Source of the DNA: Bacteroidota bacterium
GTDB taxonomy: Bacteria; Bacteroidota; Bacteroidia; Bacteroidales; Dysgonomonadaceae
Assembly (NCBI GenBank): GCA_023418255.1
Contig: JAEZZZ010000129.1
Coordinates: 1 to 13,152, forward strand
Direction of reading: 5' to 3'
Length of the DNA stretch: 13,152 bases
The notes beneath the pieces are model-generated. The model saw only the letters and a list, made by a program, of their open reading frames with translations. It was not told the DNA's origin and did not search any database. Made by a program: the position numbers and the translations under genes. This document shows positions 1 through 4,782 of the stretch, piece by piece; positions within the stretch are counted from its first letter, which is position 1, and each line of letters starts with the position of its first letter.

Positions 1-120
1 AACTATTTAGATGAATTTTGCTATAAATTTAATCGAAGATACTTTGGAGAAGCACTTTTCGGAAGATTACTCGTGGCATGTGTAAGTTACAAAAATGAAT
101 TTAGGTATAAATACGGATAG
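1..120 (+). CDS. IS1595 (ISXO2-like) transposase, C-terminal fragment
   Basis: The first 120 bases are open in frame 1 and end with TAG at 118-120, giving 39 residues; the gene starts outside the window. The peptide contains LDEFCYKFNRR followed by ALFGRLLVAC. This is the characteristic end of the DDE_Tnp_IS1595 (ISXO2-like) domain, where a Y-L-x-E-F-x-x-x-F-N-R-R block is followed by an L-F-x-R-L-L block. The protein would act as a DDE-type transposase on its own element's ends. Only the extreme C-terminus is visible, so catalytic residues cannot be checked. Family assignment is from motif recognition. Confidence 0.8.
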   Translation, partial: NYLDEFCYKFNRRYFGEALFGRLLVACVSYKNEFRYKYG

Positions 121-168
121 TCATTTAATTAAAACACCATTTTGGCATACGATATAGGTTTTGTCCCC
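1..168 (+). mobile_element. Right end of an IS1595-type element (boundary inferred)
   Basis: The transposase fragment stops at 120, and insertion sequences of this family usually end within several tens of bases of the stop. A likely terminus is the GTTTTGTCCCC at 158-168, which read inward on the minus strand begins GGGGACAAAAC. The boundary is a guess: the left end of the same element is outside the window, so the inverted repeat cannot be matched. The next recognisable coding signal (minus strand, from 178) starts right after it. Confidence 0.35.
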
Positions 169-177
169 TCTTTTCTT

Positions 178-498
178 TCATTGACGGCTGTCTTCGCTGC
201 TGTCTGTTTTTGAATGCTTGTATTTTGTTGTATAATCAGCGTGGTCTGTAAATGTCCGGTTAGGAATAACTTCATCAAGTTCTTTCATTTCTTTTGTGGC
301 ATTTACAGTTGGTTGTTTATCGAGATTATTTGAGACAATATTCTCATTCTGTATTTCTTGTACCTCTTCCTCCGGCGCAAGCGTAAGGCCTATTTTTCGG
401 TTTAATTCCGCGGCTTGCCCTTTAAGTGTTTGCAGCTCCTCTTCCTTTTTCCATGAACCGTTAGCAATAGTTTTATATACTTGGTTTGTTTCCTGCAA
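178..498 (-). pseudogene. C-terminal remnant of a large conjugative-element protein
   Basis: The frame is 106 codons, opening at a TTG at 498 immediately after an in-frame TGA, so it has no convincing start and looks like the tail of a longer gene. Residues 15-43 contain SWKKEEELQTLKGQAAELNRKIG followed by LTLAP. That pattern resembles the end of large Bacteroides conjugative-element proteins of the helicase/methyltransferase (SNF2/LtrC-like) type, in which a Trp-Lys-Lys-Glu block leads into a short coiled coil. The last 60 residues are hydrophilic and look disordered. The family link is from memory of similar tails and is tentative; the truncated state is what the sequence shows. Confidence 0.35.
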
Positions 499-610
499 TC
501 ACTGCCATTAACTGAATGTTTACCTCACCCGATTTTATGCGGTAATGAGAGGAGGAGCTATTTCCTTTTCTACCTATCGAAAACTTGGTATTTACTTTCT
601 GCTTATCCAT
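473..610 (-). CDS. Small hypothetical protein, 45 aa, or gene remnant
   Basis: An ATG at 610 opens a 45-codon frame (beginning MDKQKVNTKFSIGRKG) that ends with TAA at 473-475 and overlaps the downstream remnant's frame by 26 bases. It is basic and Ser-rich, with no membrane segment or recognised domain. The wider open frame around it extends to 970, but its upstream part has a composition unlike a real protein, so the internal ATG is preferred. The overlap with the neighbouring frame could mean the two are pieces of one frameshifted gene. No function can be assigned. Confidence 0.3.
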   Translation of the reverse strand: MDKQKVNTKFSIGRKGNSSSSHYRIKSGEVNIQLMAVIAGNKPSI

Positions 611-884
611 AGTGACATTTTTTTTATGCGTCCAAAGAGCCGGAGTATGCTGATTCCTTTTTGTAGCAAGAAAGAGGTAGAGGGGCGGATCAAACACAAG
701 GTTTTGTAGGAAAATACTACCTGAAAGTGTGGAGATTTTCCGTACAAACCGAAAGGCTTGACCTTGGGGGAGATGTAAGCCCCGTACTACCTTTGCGTAA
801 AAAAAAGGAAACAGCATGCCTCGAAGGACTCGCGCAATGTGGAACGGATGGATATAAGCGGAAGTGTTATACCGTAAAGGAGAT
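611..884. other. Stretch without a convincing gene
   Basis: No frame here has a credible start or recognisable domain. A 64-codon plus-strand frame (727-921) exists but lies across a predicted promoter and a terminator hairpin, so it is not called. The stretch holds a possible promoter (763-795) and short hairpins such as GGGG/CCCC arms near 766-783. It looks like an intergenic control region of the old mobile element. Confidence 0.4.
763..795 (+). promoter_or_regulatory. Possible Bacteroidota promoter
   Basis: TACCTTTG at 788-795 matches the TAnnTTTG -7 element of the primary sigma factor. A CTTG at 763-766 lies 21 bases upstream, close to the TTTG -33 element (one mismatch, spacing at the long end of the usual range). 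Transcription would start near 802 and run rightward, toward and antisense to the DUF1896-like gene's 3' end. No gene of normal size follows, so any transcript would be a short RNA or a leftover. Confidence 0.3.
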
Positions 885-916
885 AAAAAGGTGGTTATCC
901 GCAAGAGATAACCACC
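885..916 (-). terminator. Rho-independent terminator
   Basis: GGTGGTTATC (890-899) and GATAACCACC (907-916) form a perfect 10-base stem with the 7-base loop CGCAAGA. Read on the minus strand the stem is followed by five T residues (complement of AAAAA at 885-889). This fits an intrinsic terminator for transcription coming from the DUF1896-like gene, whose stop lies 62 bases upstream of the stem. On the plus strand the stem is followed by no T tract, so it acts in one direction only. Confidence 0.75.
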
Positions 917-977
917 CGTAAATAAAACAGTATGTTGTAAATAGCAATTCGCTATTATAAACAGATACATTTAAGAG

Positions 978-1404
978 TTAATTCTGCACCGATGTGGGCA
1001 ATCTGTTGTATTCTATAAGAAGAACGATTGTGCCTGTCAGCTCGGTATAGAGTTCTTCATACTCTTCGCGGGACTCAAAGTCGTCCGTAAGGTCATACTT
1101 TGCAAACACATCTTGTATCGCTTTGTTTTTTATTAACATCGGAGCCAATCGCTCTGGAAGAGGATTTGGTAATTCTTTTTCAAACTCTTGTTCCATAATG
1201 GTAATAAGTAAATCATAACGGGAGAAGTGAAGTCCTTTAAATAAGACTTCCTCGGCAAGCATTTCGGCTTCCGGATGACTAAAACCCTGAAATGGAATTT
1301 TTCAGCATAAGTGTATTGGAATAGATGGACACTTTCAGCATACTATGTAAAGCCGAAAAAGAGACCTTATAATCAGATTCTTGATTTAGGTGAAAACAAT
1401 TCAT
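978..1404 (-). pseudogene. DUF1896-family protein, probably frameshifted
   Basis: The clear part is 978-1262 (94 codons from ATG 1262). It contains EEVLFKGLHFSRYDLL, a central segment with VFAKYDLTDDF, and LYTELTGTIVLLIEY at the end, the conserved core and C-terminus of DUF1896 proteins, which are common in Bacteroides conjugative elements and have unknown function. Family members are about 140 aa, so this start is too late. In-frame homology seems to continue upstream through SHPEAE to about 1283. A second frame then carries 41 codons from ATG 1404 and stops at 1279-1281 in GGGTTTTAG. Removing one T from that TTTT run would join the two into one gene of about 141 aa; 427 bases is 142 codons plus one base. 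The terminator at 885-916 follows. The DUF assignment is firm, the frameshift reading less so. Confidence 0.6.
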
Positions 1405-1436
1405 AAATCTCGTTAGGCTACAAACATAAAAATTTA

Positions 1437-1664
1437 GTGCCATTCACAGCTATAAAATATCCGTTTGAAAAAAATGGATGGCAGTGGAGCGAAAAGAATT
1501 TGTCAAAAATAAATCCGAGCAGCATTGATGTGTTTATTAAAGACAATAGCCGAATCGCCGTACTCGGTGTGACATATTTTCTTAACTTCAGTAATCGATT
1601 TAATAAAAGCAATAAAAATCTAAATAATGTAGTTCGATTAACGAGTATTATAAAAGTTCAATAA
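1437..1664 (+). pseudogene. C-terminal fragment of a TonB-type outer-membrane barrel
   Basis: The frame opens only at a GTG (1437) shortly after an in-frame stop and ends at TAA 1662-1664. Residues from about 29 on read as a last pair of barrel strands: an IDVFIKDNSRIAVLGVTYFL strand pattern, then NFSNRFNKSNKNLNN and IIKV. This matches the ending of Bacteroidota beta-barrel/TonB-type proteins, where a final aromatic-rich strand is followed by a polar F-N-K-x-x-K-x-L-N-N tail and a G-I-x-K-like end. Most of the gene (over 600 codons expected) is missing. It is not a copy of the intact barrel at 6273-8576, whose tail is different. It may be the scar of an earlier cluster or transporter. Confidence 0.5.
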
Positions 1665-1769
1665 TGATATACTCATGGGGACAAAGCTATTGACTAATTT
1701 GTAAATCAAGCACAGAATGTGTTAGTATATGGTTGGAGTAATATGATTTCTCAGGAGCAACTAAATAAG

Positions 1770-2477
1770 CTACTCCCCTTCCTCTTTTTTTAAGCGATAA
1801 CCGAGACTACGATGAAGCTGAATAATCAATCCGGAGTTTTTTTCGAGAATGGCACGCAATCGGCGAATATAGTTATTCAGGCTTTGTTCGTTATAAAAGG
1901 CTGTATCATCACTCCAAATGGCTTGATACATCTCTTCACGTGAGACAATTTCATTGAAACGCGCGAACAGCTCTTTGAGAATAACATATTCCATCGGTCG
2001 CAAATCGGTGATGGAACCATCAGAAAAAATCAACACCCTATTTTGCGTGTCAAGCTGCACGTTCGCCAACGACACAATATGTCCGGGAGCTTCGGTTTGT
2101 TTCGCCTTCATTCGCGTAAAGCGATCGATATGTGCCGAAAGCAATTTCGCCGTAAACGGCTTATCGATATATGAAACGCCGCCTGCCATCAACCCGGCAA
2201 CTTTCATTTCGTCTTCGTGGTGCGACGAGATAAAAATAATGGGCAGTGTGGGATTTCCTTTAAACAGATTCATGGCTGTTTCAATGCCATTTTCGTTGCC
2301 GATTTCCACATCAAACACAAGCACATCGGGCGAAAATTGCCGAATAGTTTCCGAAACGCCATACACGGCACTCAAATAAACTGTTTCGTATCCTCGTTTG
2401 TTTAATTCGCTCGCTACGGCGTTTCCCAACAGGGTGTCGTCATCCACGAGCAAAACTTTAACTTTCTGTGTGTTCAT
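1770..2477 (-). CDS. OmpR/PhoB-type response regulator
   Basis: This 235-residue protein is a DNA-binding response regulator. Residues 6-115 are a receiver domain with the acidic pocket D12-D13-D14, phospho-acceptor D56 in LVFDVEIG, S84 at the switch position and K106 in DKPF. Residues 130-235 are a winged-helix output domain of the OmpR/PhoB type, with LRPMEYVILKEL, an SREEMYQAIW helix and the SLNNYIRRLRAIL recognition helix. The start is the ATG at 2477, two bases after the kinase stop, so the two genes are co-transcribed and probably coupled. Regulators of this family bind direct half-sites about 11 bases apart, which fits the GATTAT arrays in front of both precursor genes. The regulator of those promoters is therefore inferred to be this protein. 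Sure of family; target inferred. Confidence 0.95.
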   Translation of the reverse strand: MNTQKVKVLLVDDDTLLGNAVASELNKRGYETVYLSAVYGVSETIRQFSPDVLVFDVEIGNENGIETAMNLFKGNPTLPIIFISSHHEDEMKVAGLMAGGVSYIDKPFTAKLLSAHIDRFTRMKAKQTEAPGHIVSLANVQLDTQNRVLIFSDGSITDLRPMEYVILKELFARFNEIVSREEMYQAIWSDDTAFYNEQSLNNYIRRLRAILEKNSGLIIQLHRSLGYRLKKEEGE

Positions 2478-2479
2478 TT

Positions 2480-3841
2480 TTATTTAACAGGTAATGTGAT
2501 GATAAATGTAGAGCCTTTTCCTAAGGTGCTTTCCACCGATATATTTCCGCCATGCGCTTTGACAATTCGTTGGGCATAGTATAGTCCGATGCCGTTACCA
2601 CGCTTTTTGTCGGAAGTGTAATAGGGTTTAAATATATGCTTTAGCTCTTTCTTGGTAATTCCCACGCCGTTGTCGACAATAGCGATTTTAACACTATCGG
2701 CTTCTTTTACGGCGGATATGTTGATTATCGGCTTGTCGTCGTTATATTTTACGCCGTTTTCGATAAGGATACGAAGGGCTGCTTCTATTAAGTCGGTGGA
2801 GGCGCGAACGGACAAATCGGCATCCACATTGTTTTCAAACCGAACGTTTTTATTTGGAAACATCGCGCGCACTTCCGTTTCAATCGACATCAACACGTCG
2901 TACAGAAAAACAGTTTCTTTCGCGTCTTCCTCTATATTTTCTATATTTTTGCTCGACTGAAGCAAACGCATGATTTTATCCGTCAGATAAGAAACGCGAT
3001 TCGAAGCCGCCGATAACGAGGCTTTTTTTCCTGTATCCGCCTCTCCTTCTTCCAATGATGATAAGGTGAAAAATGTAAATGCCAACGGAGATTTCAAGTC
3101 GTGGATGGCGCCGTGAAAGGAATACTGCATATTCTGAAATTCTTGTTGTCTTTTACGTAACTTCCTAATAAAATAAATCATTACGGCGAGTATCATCAGT
3201 GAAGCAAGGAATGATATAATCATCAATACACCCATTGTTTTCAGATAGGGAGGCTGTTCTATGCGGTAATGGGCAGTAATCAGATAGTCGTGGTTGGGAA
3301 TTTGTATCCTGCGTTCGGCGGAATAAGTTTTTATAAAGAAATTGAAAGAAGATAAGTGGTAGTTTTTTTTGGTTTCATCAAGTTTCACCTGCGTTTTCTT
3401 ATCTATTAATGTCAGATGTGCCGCAGCAACTTTACCTTCTTTATTGATAAGGAAGGTGAGAATGCTGTCAAGCTTAGCTATTTTAAAATTTTTATCTTTG
3501 ATGCTTAAAGCTATCAATGCGTCTTCAACTAAATCAGAGACCTTTTGCTCTTCATTAAAATTCCCTGCATTCGTCTCTCTAATCTTTTTCCCATCTTTCT
3601 TATATTTTTTCATTTGCTCATCACTAACAGGTTCTATCTCATAAGGATTCTTTGAAGAATTAGTTCCCCAACTTATCTTTATGAGTGTAGCGATTGATTC
3701 TCGAAAATTGGATGCAAACTTCTCTTTATTTCGATTTTTTTCTTGCCTTGAAGCATAGCTAAGCCAAGCTGCTTGTGAAATAAAAAGCGCGGCAATTGCT
3801 ATGAATGCTGCTATTAATATATGGATTCTATCCTGCTTCAT
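2480..3841 (-). CDS. Membrane sensor histidine kinase
   Basis: This 453-residue kinase has an N-terminal membrane segment (about 7-29), a periplasmic sensor region of roughly 170 residues without a recognised fold, a second membrane segment (about 202-226), and a cytoplasmic kinase core. H247 lies in FHGAIHDLKSPL, the phospho-acceptor box. N362 lies in the N box (ILIENGVKYN), the G1 box is VDNGVGI (389-395), and the G2 box is GNGIGL (415-420). All catalytic motifs are intact. It should autophosphorylate on H247 and pass phosphate to D56 of the adjacent regulator. Its gene diverges from the peptide operon across a 223-base control region, so a signal sensed in the periplasm, possibly the exported peptide itself, is a reasonable input. 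The ligand cannot be read from the sequence. Confidence 0.95.
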   Translation of the reverse strand: MKQDRIHILIAAFIAIAALFISQAAWLSYASRQEKNRNKEKFASNFRESIATLIKISWGTNSSKNPYEIEPVSDEQMKKYKKDGKKIRETNAGNFNEEQKVSDLVEDALIALSIKDKNFKIAKLDSILTFLINKEGKVAAAHLTLIDKKTQVKLDETKKNYHLSSFNFFIKTYSAERRIQIPNHDYLITAHYRIEQPPYLKTMGVLMIISFLASLMILAVMIYFIRKLRKRQQEFQNMQYSFHGAIHDLKSPLAFTFFTLSSLEEGEADTGKKASLSAASNRVSYLTDKIMRLLQSSKNIENIEEDAKETVFLYDVLMSIETEVRAMFPNKNVRFENNVDADLSVRASTDLIEAALRILIENGVKYNDDKPIINISAVKEADSVKIAIVDNGVGITKKELKHIFKPYYTSDKKRGNGIGLYYAQRIVKAHGGNISVESTLGKGSTFIITLPVK

Positions 3842-3915
3842 TAAGATTTTATAACAACTAATGTTCTAATTCGGCGCAAGTTAGCAATTATTATGGAAAC
3901 TACCATACCAACCGA
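3842..3915 (-). promoter_or_regulatory. Possible kinase/regulator promoter
   Basis: On the minus strand TAACTTGC (complement of 3876-3883) lies about 35 bases before the kinase start and is one T short of TAnnTTTG. No -33 TTTG is visible at the normal distance. The 11-base repeat array begins about 33 bases upstream of this box, so the same sites could also influence the regulator operon. Weak evidence. Confidence 0.25.
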
Positions 3916-3998
3916 GATTATTTTCTGATTATACAACGATTATATTCCGATTATGCAAAGATTATTTCGGGATTATTGAAAGATTATCTGATGATTAC
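3916..3998 (+). promoter_or_regulatory. Eight phased GATTAT sites (activator array 1)
   Basis: GATTAT starts at 3916, 3927, 3938, 3949, 3960, 3971 and 3982, and GATTAC at 3993. That is eight copies at exactly 11-base intervals. The 5-base spacers are not conserved, so the hexamer is the constrained part. Sites repeat on one face of the helix. Tandem half-sites spaced 11 bases are the known layout for PhoB/OmpR-type regulators, and one is encoded next door. The last copy starts 28 bases before the -7 box TAAATTTG and occupies the position of the -33 element, which is otherwise absent. This is the layout of an activator-dependent promoter. Confidence 0.85.
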
Positions 3999-4020
3999 AA
4001 ATCATTTGTCGTTTCCATTA

Positions 4021-4028
4021 TAAATTTG
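4021..4028 (+). promoter_or_regulatory. Promoter -7 box of precursor gene 1
   Basis: TAAATTTG fits the Bacteroidota TAnnTTTG -7 element and lies 36 bases before the start codon of the first precursor. There is no TTTG at the usual 19-21 base distance; the last phased repeat sits there instead. The following bases, TTTGCAATATCAAATTA at 4025-4041, are almost identical to those at the second promoter. Confidence 0.65.
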
Positions 4029-4064
4029 CAATATCAAATTAGATAAATAAAAAATTACACAATT

Positions 4065-4253
4065 ATGCAAACAGACAAGTTAAACAGCTTTTTTGAATCT
4101 TTTGATGAAAATGAAATGAATAGTATTTATGGTGGAACTTTTGAACAGGAAGAAGAAGATGTGATCGAAATAATTTATGTAAACGGACAACGTATTGTTA
4201 TAAGGCGAAGAAAAGACGGTACTTATACTATCTTGGCAGGAATGTCTATGTAA
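4065..4253 (+). CDS. GG-leader precursor peptide 1
   Basis: A 62-residue peptide. Residues 1-24 form a leader (LNSFFESFDENEMNSIYGG) with hydrophobic residues spaced through an acidic helix and a Gly-Gly at 23-24, the cleavage signal for C39-peptidase ABC exporters. The predicted 38-residue core is acidic at first (EQEEEDV), then alternates hydrophobic and polar residues through IIYVNGQRIVIRRR, and ends TYTILAGMSM. It has no cysteine, so thioether cross-links are excluded for this core; aromatic residues are F26, Y39 and Y54. The leader style matches the Bacteroidales GG-type natural-product precursor group. It has its own promoter with eight regulator sites and is followed within 9 bases by the second site array. 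The processed structure is unknown. Confidence 0.85.
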   Translation: MQTDKLNSFFESFDENEMNSIYGGTFEQEEEDVIEIIYVNGQRIVIRRRKDGTYTILAGMSM

Positions 4254-4262
4254 TTCTATTCA

Positions 4263-4301
4263 GATTATGTAACGATTATACAAAGATTATAATTTGATTA
4301 T
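4263..4301 (+). promoter_or_regulatory. Four phased GATTAT sites (activator array 2)
   Basis: GATTAT starts at 4263, 4274, 4285 and 4296, again at exactly 11-base intervals, beginning 9 bases after the stop of precursor 1. The final copy is 28 bases before TATCTTTG, the same distance as in the first array. The array is half the size of the first, so the second promoter may respond at a different level of regulator. Confidence 0.85.
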
Positions 4302-4323
4302 AAATAGACGACAAAAGAGAGCA

Positions 4324-4331
4324 TATCTTTG
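4324..4331 (+). promoter_or_regulatory. Promoter -7 box of precursor 2 and the operon
   Basis: TATCTTTG is a perfect TAnnTTTG element. As at the first promoter, there is no -33 TTTG at normal spacing and the last regulator site takes its place. TTTGCAGTATCAAATTA (4328-4344) repeats the first promoter's sequence with one change. Transcripts would begin near 4338 and carry a leader of about 200 bases before precursor 2. Confidence 0.75.
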
Positions 4332-4544
4332 CAGTATCAAATTAATTAAAAACCGAATTAACGAGCCAAGTATTTTGCAGTGCGCAATGTAAAAGAAAGG
4401 CAAATTAAGATAGTTTGCAAACGAACGAGCGAATGGTAATTTAAACTCGTAAAAAGATGAATTCCGAAACAACATGATTTTTAACAATATCTTTATAACT
4501 AACGAATAATCATGAAGGTATAAAGAGATTAAAAAAATATTCAA
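4332..4544 (+). other. Long untranslated leader of precursor 2
   Basis: About 210 bases separate the -7 box from the start of precursor 2. The stretch has only trivially short frames, the longest ATG-started one being about five codons, so it is not a degenerate third precursor that can be recognised. A weak 7-base stem with one G-U pair (TTTTGCA 4373-4379 with TGTAAAA 4388-4394) is present. The length contrasts with the roughly 30-base leader of precursor 1 and could host post-transcriptional control. No known riboswitch was recognised. Confidence 0.4.
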
Positions 4545-4718
4545 ATGGAAAAGAAAGATTTAATTTTAGTAGATAATTTAAACGATGAAGAATTGTTCCA
4601 AATTAAAGGTGGAGCAAATGAGAGTAGAGACATTGTTATTTGTATAGGAAACAACTCCGGTAAAGGTAAAGATCAACCGGATAAACCGGATAAACCCAAA
4701 GATGTGACGAGAGATTAA
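4545..4718 (+). CDS. GG-leader precursor peptide 2
   Basis: ATG at 4545 and TAA at 4716-4718 encode 57 residues. The leader is MEKKDLILVDNLNDEELFQI followed by KGG, with Gly-Gly at 22-23, a typical Bacteroidales GG leader with an N-L-N-D-E-E-L-F-x-I helix. The 34-residue core starts ANESRDIVICIGNNSG, contains one cysteine (C33), and ends in a charged, Pro-rich tail built of repeated P-D-K units (QPDKPDKPKD). Leader similarity to precursor 1 is limited to the pattern and the GG; the cores are unrelated. It is separated from the maturase by a perfect palindrome. Likely substrate of the maturase at 4783 and the exporter at 8576. The modified residues are unknown. Confidence 0.85.
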   Translation: MEKKDLILVDNLNDEELFQIKGGANESRDIVICIGNNSGKGKDQPDKPDKPKDVTRD

Positions 4719-4732
4719 GCGTAGTAAACAAT

Positions 4733-4770
4733 TTTGCTTAAGAGAATGGATATCCATTCTCTTAAGCAAA
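4733..4770 (+). terminator. 38-base perfect palindrome between precursor 2 and maturase
   Basis: TTTGCTTAAGAGAATGGAT at 4733-4751 is followed directly by its exact reverse complement at 4752-4770, a 19-base-arm perfect palindrome. In RNA it would fold into a long hairpin ending 12 bases before the maturase start. It is followed by TTAAAAAATA rather than a T tract, so it is not a classic intrinsic terminator. More likely it slows read-through or protects the 3' end of precursor mRNA, giving more precursor than enzyme. Being a symmetric DNA site, it could alternatively bind a dimeric protein. Confidence 0.7.
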
Positions 4771-4782
4771 TTAAAAAATATT

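Noticed and set aside
727..921. 64-codon plus-strand frame
   Set aside because: It spans the possible promoter and the terminator stem, has no recognised domain, and its composition looks like chance translation of an intergenic region.
611..970. Upstream extension of the 473-610 frame to a 165-codon gene
   Set aside because: The added part has an odd composition and runs through the terminator hairpin at 885-916; the internal ATG at 610 is preferred.
3999..4012. TTTG at 4005-4008 as the -33 element of promoter 1
   Set aside because: It is only 12 bases from the -7 box instead of 19-21, and promoter 2 has no counterpart.
3916..4301. GATTAT arrays as a CRISPR array or an iteron-type replication origin
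   Set aside because: The unit is only six conserved bases in an 11-base period, there are no spacers or cas genes, and no replication protein is nearby; the promoter geometry explains the arrays better.
4254..4544. A third, degenerate precursor gene between the two precursors
   Set aside because: All ATG-started frames here end within about five codons and none resembles a GG leader.
4287..4769. Minus-strand frames of 85 and 63 codons over the precursor region
   Set aside because: They lie antisense to the leader, precursor 2 and the palindrome, are low-complexity and have no domain.
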